From: Streptomyces avidinii
GTDB taxonomy: Bacteria; Actinomycetota; Actinomycetes; Streptomycetales; Streptomycetaceae
DNA length: 64,000 bases
Direction of reading: 5' to 3'
Assembly: GCF_014650695.1 (NCBI RefSeq)
Contig: NZ_BMVL01000012.1
Span: forward strand, 155,999-219,998
Below the pieces are notes generated by a model. That model did not search any database and was not told where the DNA came from. It worked only from the letters and a program-made list of their open reading frames with translations. Positions 50,752 to 59,319 of the stretch are shown here, piece by piece (the stretch's first letter is position 1; each line of letters starts with the position of its first letter). Made by a program: the position numbers and the translations under genes.

Positions 50752-51993
50752 TCAGCGCGGCGACGCCGACCGGTAGTGGTCGGCGACCACCCGGGCCATC
50801 GCCCCGTTGGGGTCCGCGGCCACCTGCTTCGCGGAGAAGTAGACGTGGCCGCGGACCTCCGGGTAGCCGCGGGCGAACCGCACGTGCTTGGACAGCTCCC
50901 CCGGGTCGCGCCAGGCTTCGGTGGGGCTGTCCGCGTCGCACCGGTACAGCGCCTCCCCCACGTACAGGTCCACGTCGGTACCCGCGACGGTCCGCGCCCA
51001 CCAGGGCACGATGTCGGCGTAGTCGGCGGTCGGGTGCCCGATGTGCCAGTACGCCTGCGGCACGATGTAGTCGATCCAGCCCTCCCTGACCCACTTGCGG
51101 GTGTCCGCGTAGAGGTCGTCGTACGTCCCGAGGCCCGCGCGGGTCGGCGAACCGGCCGGGTCCCGGTCGGAGTTGCGCCACACGGCGAACGGGCTGATCC
51201 CGAAGCGGGGCCCCGGCCCCAGCGCCCGCAGCCGTGCGGACATCTCGCGGACCAGGGTGTCGATGTTGTCGCGGCGCCAGGCGGCGCGCGAGGCGAAGCC
51301 CTCCCCGTACTCCTCGAAGGCCTCGTCGTCGTCGAAGTACTCCCCCTCCACCGGGTACGGGTAGAAGTAGTCGTCCCAGTGCACCGCGTCCAGCGGGTAG
51401 CGGGAGACGGCGTCGAACATGGCGTCCTGGACGAAGCGCCGCACCTCGGGCAGGCCCGGGTTGTAGTAGAGCTTGCCGCCGTACTCCACCGTCCAGCCGG
51501 GATTGCGGCGCGCCGGGTGCGTGGACACCAGCCGGTCGAGGTCGGTGTGGTTGGCCACCCGGAACGGGTTGAACCAGGCGTGCAGCTCCAGCCCGCGGGC
51601 GTGCGCCTCCTTGACGGCCGTATCCAGCGGGTCCCAGCCCGGATCCACCCCCTGCTTCCCGGTCAGCCACTGCGACCACGGCTCCAGCTTCGAGGGCCAG
51701 AGGGCATCGGCCGCCGGCCGGACCTGGAGGACCACCGCACCGAGGCTCCGCCCGACCGCGGCGTCGAGGAGGCCGAGCAGCTCCGTGCGCTGCCGGGCGG
51801 CGGAGAGACCACTCTCGGAGGGCCAGTCCACATTCGACACCGAGGCGATCCACATGCCGCGGAAGTCGGTGGCGCCGGCCCGGCCGCCCCTCCCGGTGCG
51901 CCGCCCCGCCGCCGCCGCGGGCGGGCCGGTCGTGGCGGCGGCGATCACCCCCACGGCTCCGGCCAGCAGCGCCCGTCGACCGATTAGCCCCAT
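50752..51993 (-). CDS. Secreted GHL10-family glycoside-hydrolase-like protein
   Basis: A 413-aa exported protein of the family 10-like glycosyl hydrolase group (PF02638/DUF187, YngK type). N-terminal signal: IGRRALLAGAVGVIAAATTGPPAAAAG with a twin arginine, so Tat export is possible. The TIM-barrel part has GMWIASVSNVDWPS, VVLQVRPAADALWPSKLEPWSQWLTG, LELHAWFNPFRV, VHWDDYFYPYP and IVPQAYWHIGH, the catalytic-site region of this group. The substrate is not known; a role in cell-wall glycan turnover is usually proposed. ATG 51993 has GGAG seven bases upstream. Confidence 0.9.
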   Translation of the reverse strand: MGLIGRRALLAGAVGVIAAATTGPPAAAAGRRTGRGGRAGATDFRGMWIASVSNVDWPSESGLSAARQRTELLGLLDAAVGRSLGAVVLQVRPAADALWPSKLEPWSQWLTGKQGVDPGWDPLDTAVKEAHARGLELHAWFNPFRVANHTDLDRLVSTHPARRNPGWTVEYGGKLYYNPGLPEVRRFVQDAMFDAVSRYPLDAVHWDDYFYPYPVEGEYFDDDEAFEEYGEGFASRAAWRRDNIDTLVREMSARLRALGPGPRFGISPFAVWRNSDRDPAGSPTRAGLGTYDDLYADTRKWVREGWIDYIVPQAYWHIGHPTADYADIVPWWARTVAGTDVDLYVGEALYRCDADSPTEAWRDPGELSKHVRFARGYPEVRGHVYFSAKQVAADPNGAMARVVADHYRSASPR

Positions 51994-52152
51994 GTGACAT
52001 CTCCGTTTCGCTGAGTGACATTGCAGGATGTCCGCCCAGCATGCCCGCCCCGGCCCGCCGCCCCGCGCAAGGTCGGGAGTAACGTCGGGGGGCGTGGCGG
52101 GCGCCGGAATCATACGGGGGACCCGCCGAGGATGAGCTGCGAAAGGCACGAA

Positions 52153-53025
52153 GTGACTGACCTCCCTTCCGACATCACACGGGTCGGCGTAGTGGGCTGT
52201 GGCCAGATGGGCGCGGGTATCGCCGAGGTGTGCGCCCGTAGTGGCCTTGAGGTCAAGGTCGCCGAGACCACCGGCGAAGCCCTGGAGATCGGCCGTACCC
52301 GGCTTCACAACTCCCTGACCAAGGCCGCCGAACGCGGCAAGATCAGCGAGGAGGAGCGGGACGCCACCCTGGCCCGCCTCACCTTCACCACCGACCTCGG
52401 CGAGTTCGCCGACCGCGACCTCGTCATCGAGGCGGTCGTCGAGAACGAGCAGGTCAAGACGGAGATCTTCCAGGTCCTCGACCAGGTGATCACCCGCCCG
52501 GACGCGATCCTGGCGTCCAACACCTCCTCGATCCCGCTGGTCAAGCTGGCCGTCGCGACCTCGCGGCCGGACCAGGTCATCGGCATCCACTTCTTCAACC
52601 CGGCCCCCGTGCAGAAGCTCGTCGAGCTGATCCCGGCGCTGACCACGGGCGAGGAGACGATCAAGCGCGCAGAGGCCCTGGTGCGTAACGTGCTCGGCAA
52701 GCACGCGGTCCGCGCCCAGGACCGTTCCGGCTTCGTCGTCAACGCTCTCCTCGTTCCTTACCTGCTGTCCGCGATCCGGATGTTCGAGTCGGGCATCGCG
52801 AGCCGCGAGGACATCGACAACGGCATGGAGCTGGGCTGCGCCCACCCGATGGGCCCGCTGAAGCTGTCCGACCTCATCGGCCTGGACACCATCGCCTCGA
52901 TCGCCGACTCGATGTACGCCGAGTACAAGGAGCCGCTGTACGCCGCTCCCCCGCTGCTCCAGCGCATGGTCGACGCCGGCCGCCTGGGCCGCAAGTCGGG
53001 CGCGGGCTTCTACCCGTACGGCTGA
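52153..53025 (+). CDS. 3-hydroxybutyryl-CoA dehydrogenase family protein
   Basis: A 290-aa NAD(P)-dependent oxidoreductase. Rossmann start VGVVGCGQMGAGIAEVCARSG with GxGxxG, the active-site HFFNPAPVQKLVEL (His-Glu relay), and the C-terminal domain containing KLSDLIGLDTIASI. It interconverts 3-hydroxybutyryl-CoA and acetoacetyl-CoA in fatty-acid or ethylmalonyl metabolism. The start is GTG 52153 with AAAGG seven bases upstream; ATG 52132 in the same frame is less well placed. No beta-oxidation partner is adjacent; the next gene is a NUDIX hydrolase on the opposite strand, its stop three bases away. Confidence 0.92.
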   Translation: MTDLPSDITRVGVVGCGQMGAGIAEVCARSGLEVKVAETTGEALEIGRTRLHNSLTKAAERGKISEEERDATLARLTFTTDLGEFADRDLVIEAVVENEQVKTEIFQVLDQVITRPDAILASNTSSIPLVKLAVATSRPDQVIGIHFFNPAPVQKLVELIPALTTGEETIKRAEALVRNVLGKHAVRAQDRSGFVVNALLVPYLLSAIRMFESGIASREDIDNGMELGCAHPMGPLKLSDLIGLDTIASIADSMYAEYKEPLYAAPPLLQRMVDAGRLGRKSGAGFYPYG

Positions 53026-53028
53026 TCC

Positions 53029-53565
53029 CTACGGCCGGCCGAGCCGGAGGTGGTGCAGCAGGAGCAGACCGGCCGCCATGTTGGCGGCCGGGATCTCCCC
53101 GCGCGCGATCATGTCCGGCACGAGTTTGAGCGGGACCCACTCCCGGCGCGAGGACTCGAAATCGTCCTCGGGATGCCCGATGTGAGTGGCCCCGTCCGCC
53201 CAGTAGAGGTGGTGCCGGGCGTCGGTCAGTCCGTTGGACGGCTCCACGGTCATCAGGTGGTGGAGCGGGCCGGGCCGCCAGCCCGACTCCTCCTCCATCT
53301 CGCGAGCCGCCGCGACCGCGATGTCCTCGCCGTCCTCGACCACCCCGGCGGGCAGTTCCCAGCCCCAGCTGTCGGTGATGAACCGGTGCCGCCAGAGCAG
53401 CAGCACCTCGTTGGCCTCATTGACGGCCGTGGCGACGGCGACCGGACGCAGCCGGATCACGAAGTGGTCCAGGTGCCGGCCGTCGGGGAGTTCCACATCG
53501 GCGAGATTCACATCGAACCAACGGTTCTTGTACACAGTGTGCTCACTCAGGTTCATCCACTGCAC
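53029..53565 (-). CDS. NUDIX hydrolase
   Basis: A 178-aa hydrolase for a nucleoside-diphosphate-linked substrate. The complete Nudix box is at 74-96 (GVVEDGEDIAVAAAREMEEESGW), giving the metal-binding REMEEESG; the beta-rich part before it (VNEANEVLLLWRHRF) resembles ADP-ribose pyrophosphatases. GTG 53565 follows AAGGTGG by seven bases; ATG 53556 is a possible later start. It is 53 bases downstream of the NsdA-like regulator gene on the same strand, possibly one operon. Confidence 0.92.
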   Translation of the reverse strand: MQWMNLSEHTVYKNRWFDVNLADVELPDGRHLDHFVIRLRPVAVATAVNEANEVLLLWRHRFITDSWGWELPAGVVEDGEDIAVAAAREMEEESGWRPGPLHHLMTVEPSNGLTDARHHLYWADGATHIGHPEDDFESSRREWVPLKLVPDMIARGEIPAANMAAGLLLLHHLRLGRP

Positions 53566-53618
53566 GGCAGTGCCACCTTCCTTCCGAGTAGGTGGCAAAC
53601 ATGGCAGCAGCTGACCGG

Positions 53619-54959
53619 TCACAGCGGAACGCGCAGCGCCCCGTCGATGAGCCGCGCGGTCTCTTCCGCGCCCGTACAACCGCTGGTCAGCAGCTGTTCG
53701 CGGACCGTCCGCAGCCGGTCGCGCAGCCGCAGAGACTCCATGCCCCTGGCCCGCTCGGCCATCTCGGCCGCGGACGCCGAGGCCCGGTCCGCCTCCCCCT
53801 GACGCAGCTGGATCTCGCACAGCATCGCCAGCCGGTGCACCCGCCCGCGGTCGTGCGCGGGGGTGCCGACGGCCGCGGTCGCGTGGATCCGCGCGGCTTC
53901 CAGATCGCCCAGACCGAGCAGCGCCTCGGCGACCTGGACGTTGACCAGCCCCGGCTGTACGTAGCCGGTCTCGTCCGGCTCGCTGCCCGGGCGGATCCGC
54001 TCGGCGGCCGCCTCCGCCTTGCGGATGCAGGCCAGCGCGGCCCGGGTGTCGCCGAGCTGGGCGTACGCCTTGGCCTGCATGGCGTGGAGGTCCGCGGCCA
54101 GCGCGGGGGTGGTGTGCCGCCCGGCGGCGCGCAGCGCGGCCTCGGCGAAGGCGACGGCCTGGCGGTACTCGCGCAGGTGCAGCGACTGGTTGACTATCAG
54201 CGCGATGACATAGGCCCCGAGCCCGCGGTCCCCGCTCGCCTTGGCCAGGCGCAGCGCCTGGTGGAAGTAGCGCTGGGCCAGCCCGTGGGCGTCCGAGTCG
54301 TACGCGCAGATCCCCGCCACCGCGACCAGGGATCCCGTGGCCCGGTGCAGCCGGCGCCCCAGGTCGTCGGAGTAGCTTCCGCGCAGCATGGGCGCGGTCT
54401 CGCTGCCGAGGAAGCGGACGATCCGGTCCCGTGTGGCCAGACCGCCGGCCCGGCGGTACATCAGCTCGTAGTGGGCACGGGCGGACTTCAGGATCTCGAT
54501 GTGCTCGGGACCGATCGGGTTCGGCCCCTCGCGGGACACATCGGCGTCCTCGGGCGGATTCTCCCACTCCCACACCGGGATGACGGCGGGCGTCCCGGTG
54601 ACCGCTCCGGCGGCGAGCAGCTGGGGCCGGGCCTGGCCGTCGGAGCGCCACAGGGCGGCGGCCCGGTCCACGAACCCGCTGAGCGGCGAGGCGTGCAGCG
54701 GAATCGGCTGGTCCGCCGCACCGAGCCCGATGTCGTCCAGCCCGAGGGTCCGTCGCAGCCGGCCGCCGAGCACCTCGCAGATCAGGTCGGGCACCTGACC
54801 CCGGGGCCGCTGGCCCTTCAACCACCGCGTCACGGCGGTGTGTTCGTAGCGCAGGGCGAGTCCGCGGGTGCGGCCTGCCTGGTTCACGTACGCGGCGAGT
54901 CCGGCGTGGGACATACCCGCCTCGGCAAGGAGGGCGTCGAGCAGGACATTGGGCTGCAT
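53619..54959 (-). CDS. NsdA-like helix-turn-helix / TPR regulator
   Basis: A 446-aa protein of the streptomycete family that includes NsdA, a negative regulator of sporulation and antibiotic production in S. coelicolor. The N-terminal part (about 1-60) has a helix-turn-helix-like segment (YEHTAVTRWLKGQRPRG); residues about 180-430 are tetratricopeptide-type helix pairs (LHRATGSLVAVAGI, LAQRYFHQALRLAKASGD, AFAEAALRAAGR). No enzymatic motif. ATG 54959 is a clear start. It is preceded by 550 gene-free bases and followed by the NUDIX gene. The family call is by overall resemblance; a role in development or antibiotic control is inference. Confidence 0.8.
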   Translation of the reverse strand: MQPNVLLDALLAEAGMSHAGLAAYVNQAGRTRGLALRYEHTAVTRWLKGQRPRGQVPDLICEVLGGRLRRTLGLDDIGLGAADQPIPLHASPLSGFVDRAAALWRSDGQARPQLLAAGAVTGTPAVIPVWEWENPPEDADVSREGPNPIGPEHIEILKSARAHYELMYRRAGGLATRDRIVRFLGSETAPMLRGSYSDDLGRRLHRATGSLVAVAGICAYDSDAHGLAQRYFHQALRLAKASGDRGLGAYVIALIVNQSLHLREYRQAVAFAEAALRAAGRHTTPALAADLHAMQAKAYAQLGDTRAALACIRKAEAAAERIRPGSEPDETGYVQPGLVNVQVAEALLGLGDLEAARIHATAAVGTPAHDRGRVHRLAMLCEIQLRQGEADRASASAAEMAERARGMESLRLRDRLRTVREQLLTSGCTGAEETARLIDGALRVPL

Positions 54960-55255
54960 GGCCGCTCCAAGGGCTCGTCGGTCTCAGGCTAGTGGGTGCG
55001 CGGTTCACACGGGGTGTGAACCGAGTACGCGCATAAATGCGATGCGCACTCTGCCGCACGGACCCCTTGAGGCGCTTCACTGAAGAGCCTCGCCAAGAGG
55101 TAGCTCGGGTCGTCGGCTCCCCCTCGTACAGTGCGACGACCCGTCACCGCGCCGCCCGTTCTGCTGTCTGCCCGACACTCCACGGCAGGCGGGCGGCGCG
55201 ATCCGGCTCCGCCGGCGCCCGGTTGGTCGCCGCGCCCCGGCAGGGGCCGGACCGG

Positions 55256-55292
55256 ACGCGCGCCGGGCCCATCCACCGGGCCCGGCGCGCGT
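55256..55292. terminator. Strong GC hairpin of unknown role
   Basis: A 15-bp perfect inverted repeat, ACGCGCGCCGGGCCC / GGGCCCGGCGCGCGT, with a seven-base loop and no T run, about 170 bases beyond the pheT terminator. It may be a second insulating terminator. Confidence 0.5.
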
Positions 55293-55460
55293 GGTCCGGG
55301 CCGATCGTCGCAGAGCACCGAGCCGCTGCGCGGGAGCTTCCCCCACCCCGCCCCTTCCCGAAACCGGGCGCTGCCCGGACCCGGTCCTCGAAGGCCGGAC
55401 GAGCTGGGAAATCGACCGGCCGACCCCCGACGCGGGCCACCGGGCCCCTCACCCGAACGA

Positions 55461-55496
55461 GTGAGGGCCCCTCCGGTGGTCCGGAGGGGCCCTCAC
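55461..55496 (-). terminator. Terminator of the pheS-pheT operon
   Basis: A 16-bp perfect stem, GTGAGGGCCCCTCCGG and its complement, with a TGGT loop, 17 bases after the pheT stop. Confidence 0.85.
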
Positions 55497-55512
55497 TGGC
55501 GTACGGAAGCGG

Positions 55513-58041
55513 TTACGCGCCCCGGAGCACCGCCCCGGTCCGCTCGCCCGCCAGGGCCACCGCCGCATCACGCGCGGCCGTGGACTCCTCGGCGGTCAGC
55601 GTCCGGTCGGCCGCGCGGAAGCGCAGCGCGTAGGCCAGGGACTTCTTGCCCTCGCCGACCTGCTCACCGGTGAACACGTCGAACAGCCGCAGCGATTCGA
55701 GGAGTTCGCCCGCGCCCTTGCGCAGGGCGGCCTCCACCGCGGACGCCGGCACCGAGGCGTCGACGATCAGCGCCACATCCTGGGTCGCCACCGGGAAGGA
55801 GGAGATCCGGGGCGCCTGGAGGGCCTCGCCGCCGGCCGCCGCGAGGCGGTCGAGGTCGAGCTCCATCGCACTGGTGCGGGCCGGCAGGCCCATCGCCTTG
55901 ACCACCCGCGGGTGCAGCTCACCGGCGTGGCCGATGACCTGCTCGACCCCGCCGACGGTGACGACCAGCTCGGCGCAGCGGCCCGGGTGCCAGGGGCCGT
56001 ACTGGCCCTGGCGGACGACCAGCTCGGCGCCCGCCTCGACGGCGAGCGCGCGGGCGGCCTGGACGGCGTCCGCCCAGTCGGCCGGGCGGCCCTTGCCCCA
56101 CCAGCCGGCCTGCTCGCGCGCACCGGCCAGCACGACCGCGGCGTACCGCGGCTGCGCGGGCAGGGCCGCGTTCAGGGTGGCGATCTCCTCGTCCGTGGGA
56201 CGCCGGTCGACGGGCAGCCGTACGGCGACACCCGGCCGGTCGGCCGCGCGGAAGACCGAGCCGGTCTCGAAGAGCGCGAGGTCGTGGCTGCCCCGGCTGT
56301 CGTTGCGGCGCAGCGCGCCGAGCAGACCCGGCAGCAGCGTGGTGCGCAGCGCCGGCTCCTCGTCGGAGATCGGGTTGACCAGCTTGACGACCTGGCGGGC
56401 GACGTCATGCGCCGGGAGCTGGAGCTGGTCGAAGACGCCCTCACCGATGAACGGGTAGCTGAGCGCCTCGACGTAGCCCGAGCCGGCCAGCGCGCGGCCG
56501 ACCCGGCGGTGCAGCTGCTGGCGGGAGGTCAGACCGCGGCCGGAGGGCACCTGCGGGAGGGTCGACGGGAGATTCCCGTAGCCCTCCAGCCGGATGACCT
56601 CTTCGGCGAGGTCGTTGGGCTCGGCGAGGTCGGGCCGCCACGACGGGACCGTGACGACGAGCTCGTCCTGGCCGTAGACGTCGCAGCCGATCTCCTGGAG
56701 GCGTCGGACGACGGTCTCGCGGCCGTACTCCATGCCCGCGACCCGGTCCGGGTGGTCCGCGCCCATCGCGATGGTGCGCGGGGCGCCCGGGGCGACGATC
56801 TGGGTGACGCCCGCCTCGGCGGTGCCGCCCGCGAGGAGCACGAGCAGGTCGACGGTCCGCTGTGCGGCCGCGGCGGCGGCCTGCGGGTCGACGCCCCGCT
56901 CGAAGCGCTTGGAGGCCTCCGAGGACAGCTTCAGACGGCGGGCGGTGCGCGAGATCGACACGGAGTCGAAGTGCGCGGCCTCGATGACGACGTCCGTGGT
57001 CCCCGTGACCTGCCCGGTCCCGGGGTCGGTGACGGAGTCGGCGATCTCGGTGTTGGCGCCGCCCATGACGCCGGCGAGACCGATCGGCCCGCTGTTGTCG
57101 GTGATCACCAGGTCCTCGGCGTCCAACGTGCGCTTGACGCCGTCGAGGGTGGTGAACTTCTCGCCCTGCTCGGCACGGCGGACACCGATGGTGCCGTCGA
57201 TGCTGGAGCGGTCGTAGGCGTGCAGCGGCTGGCCGAGCTCCAGCATCACGTAGTTGGTGATGTCCACGGCGAGCGAGATCGGGCGCATGCCCGCCTTCTG
57301 CAGGCGGCGGGTCAGCCAGATCGGGGAGCGCGCGTCGGGGTCGAGGCCGGTCACCGTACGGGCGGTGAACCGGTCGCAGCCGGCCAGGTCGTCGATCTTG
57401 ACCGGGTAGCCGTACGAGTTCGGCGCGGGCACGTCGAGCAGCGCCGGGTCGCGCAGCGGCAGGCCGTAGGCGGTGGCCGCCTCGCGGGCGACACCGCGCA
57501 TGGACATGCAGTAGCCGCGGTCCGGGGTGATGTCGATGTCGAGGACCTCGTCGACGAGCTGGAGCAGCTCGATCGCGTCGGTGCCGACCTCGTACTCGGG
57601 CGGCAGCACGATGATGCCGTGCGTGCCGTCGTCGCCCATGCCCAGCTCGTCGCCGGAGCAGATCATGCCGTGCGAGGTGCGGCCGTAGGTCTTGCGCGAG
57701 GCGATCGCGAAGTCTCCGGGCAGGACCGCGCCCGGCAGGACCACGACGACCTTGTCGCCGACGGCGAAGTTGCGGGCGCCGCAGACGATCTCCTGCGGCT
57801 CGCCGGTGCCGTTGGCCTGACCGACGTCGACCGTGCAGAAGCGGATCGGCTTGCGGAAGCCCTCCAGCTCCTCGATGGTCAGCACCCGGCCGACGACGAG
57901 CGGACCCTTGAGGCCGCCGCCGAGCTGCTCGACGGTCTCGACCTCAAGGCCGGCGTCGACCAGCTTGGCGGCCACGTCGCGGCCGGTTTCGCCCGCGGGG
58001 AGGTCGACGTACTCCCGCAGCCAGGAAAGCGGGACGCGCAT
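55513..58041 (-). CDS. pheT: Phenylalanyl-tRNA synthetase beta subunit
   Basis: An 842-aa subunit of the alpha2-beta2 PheRS. The N-terminal tRNA-binding (EMAP/OB) domain includes VVGRVLTIEELEGFRKPIRFCTVDVG, followed by the B3/B4 editing domain, the B5 domain and a C-terminal anticodon-recognition (FDX-ACB) domain (ISSFPVATQDVALIVDASVP). ATG 58041 overlaps the pheS stop by one base (TGATG), so the subunits are made in equal amounts. The FDX-ACB domain is complete, ending shortly before the terminator. Confidence 0.97.
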   Translation of the reverse strand: MRVPLSWLREYVDLPAGETGRDVAAKLVDAGLEVETVEQLGGGLKGPLVVGRVLTIEELEGFRKPIRFCTVDVGQANGTGEPQEIVCGARNFAVGDKVVVVLPGAVLPGDFAIASRKTYGRTSHGMICSGDELGMGDDGTHGIIVLPPEYEVGTDAIELLQLVDEVLDIDITPDRGYCMSMRGVAREAATAYGLPLRDPALLDVPAPNSYGYPVKIDDLAGCDRFTARTVTGLDPDARSPIWLTRRLQKAGMRPISLAVDITNYVMLELGQPLHAYDRSSIDGTIGVRRAEQGEKFTTLDGVKRTLDAEDLVITDNSGPIGLAGVMGGANTEIADSVTDPGTGQVTGTTDVVIEAAHFDSVSISRTARRLKLSSEASKRFERGVDPQAAAAAAQRTVDLLVLLAGGTAEAGVTQIVAPGAPRTIAMGADHPDRVAGMEYGRETVVRRLQEIGCDVYGQDELVVTVPSWRPDLAEPNDLAEEVIRLEGYGNLPSTLPQVPSGRGLTSRQQLHRRVGRALAGSGYVEALSYPFIGEGVFDQLQLPAHDVARQVVKLVNPISDEEPALRTTLLPGLLGALRRNDSRGSHDLALFETGSVFRAADRPGVAVRLPVDRRPTDEEIATLNAALPAQPRYAAVVLAGAREQAGWWGKGRPADWADAVQAARALAVEAGAELVVRQGQYGPWHPGRCAELVVTVGGVEQVIGHAGELHPRVVKAMGLPARTSAMELDLDRLAAAGGEALQAPRISSFPVATQDVALIVDASVPASAVEAALRKGAGELLESLRLFDVFTGEQVGEGKKSLAYALRFRAADRTLTAEESTAARDAAVALAGERTGAVLRGA

Positions 58042-59168
58042 CAGATCTCACTCCCGAACGGCCGGGTGAAGCGAACGTCACCCTCGACCATGTCTCGCAT
58101 GTCTTCGACGTTGTGGCGGAACATCAGCATCCGTTCGATGCCGAACCCGAAGGCGAACCCGCTGTACTTCTCGGGGTCCACACCGCAGGCGATGAGCACC
58201 TTGGGGTTGACCATGCCGCAGCCGCCGAGCTCGATCCAGCCCTCGCTGGAGCAGGTACGGCACGGGCGGTCGGGGTTGCCCACCGACTCGCCGCGGCACA
58301 CGTAGCACTGCATGTCCATCTCGGCGGACGGCTCGGTGAAGGGGAAGAAGTGCGGGCGCAGCCGCGTGGTGGTGCCCTCGCCGAAGAGCTCCTGGACCAT
58401 GTGGTCCATGGTGCCCTTGAGGTCCGCCATGGTCAGGCCCTCGTCCACGGCCAGCAGCTCGACCTGGTGGAAGACCGGGGTGTGCGTCGCGTCGAGCTCG
58501 TCGGTGCGGTACACCCGGCCCGGGCAGACGATGTAGACCGGCGGCTTGCGCTCCAGCAGCGAGCGCGCCTGCACCGGCGAGGTGTGGGTGCGCAGCACGA
58601 CGCCGGACTCGTCGCCCTGGGTGCCCTCGGGCCCCCGGACGAAGAAGGTGTCCTGCATCTGGCGTGCCGGGTGGTCGGGCGTGAAGTTGAGGGCGTCGAA
58701 GTTGAACCACTCGGCCTCCACCTCCGGCCCCTCGGCGACCTCGTACCCCATGCCCACGAAGATGTCCGCAATGCGGTCCATCAGCGTGGTCAGGGGGTGC
58801 CGGGCGCCGGCGGGGACGCGGTCGTAGGGCAGCGTGACGTCCACGGCCTCCTCGACCAGCACCCGCTCGTCGCGTTCCGCCTCCAGCGCGACCGTGCGGG
58901 CCCCGAAGGCCTTGTTCACGGCGCCGCGGGCCTGGCCCACGAGCTTGCCCGCGGTGGCCTTGGCCTGCGGGGGCAGCGCGCCGATCTCGCGGTTGGCGAG
59001 CGCCAGGGGCGAGCGGTCGCCCATGTGCGCGGTCTTCGCCTCACGCAGCGCGTCGAGGTCGCCGGCGGACGCGAAGGCGGCGAGCGCCTCGTCCCGCATG
59101 CGCTCGATCTCTTCCGGTTTCAGTGCCTCGACCTCGACAGGGTCGTACGACTTGTTCGGTGCCGACAT
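58041..59168 (-). CDS. pheS: Phenylalanyl-tRNA synthetase alpha subunit
   Basis: A 375-aa catalytic subunit of PheRS. After an N-terminal coiled coil (about 15-105, helical with ALEAERDERVL), the class II core has motif 1 (HPLTTLMDRIADIFVGMGY), motif 2 (GRVYRTDELDATHTPVFHQVE) and motif 3 (GFAFGFGIERMLM), with the phenylalanine-binding GCGMVNPKVL region. ATG 59168 is the first good start. No T-box or attenuator leader was recognised in the 151 bases between it and the upstream histidine-kinase gene. Confidence 0.97.
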   Translation of the reverse strand: MSAPNKSYDPVEVEALKPEEIERMRDEALAAFASAGDLDALREAKTAHMGDRSPLALANREIGALPPQAKATAGKLVGQARGAVNKAFGARTVALEAERDERVLVEEAVDVTLPYDRVPAGARHPLTTLMDRIADIFVGMGYEVAEGPEVEAEWFNFDALNFTPDHPARQMQDTFFVRGPEGTQGDESGVVLRTHTSPVQARSLLERKPPVYIVCPGRVYRTDELDATHTPVFHQVELLAVDEGLTMADLKGTMDHMVQELFGEGTTTRLRPHFFPFTEPSAEMDMQCYVCRGESVGNPDRPCRTCSSEGWIELGGCGMVNPKVLIACGVDPEKYSGFAFGFGIERMLMFRHNVEDMRDMVEGDVRFTRPFGSEI

Positions 59169-59319
59169 CTCTTCCCGTACTTCCGATGGCTGGCTGGTGG
59201 GTCCCCGTACGACAGGATCGGACCGATCGACGCAGAGACACAAAGGTGCCAAAGGACGAGTCTAAAGGTCGCTGGGGGTGAAGGAGCCCGTGGGCCGCCT
59301 GCCGGGACGCTCCGCAGGG

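Larger units (their letters stand above)
54960..55512. other. 553-base intergenic region with hairpins
   Basis: It lies between pheT and the NsdA-like gene, both on the minus strand. It carries the pheT terminator (55461-55496) and a second strong GC hairpin at 55256-55292. No credible protein-coding frame is seen; the right part probably holds the promoter of the NsdA-like gene. Confidence 0.6.
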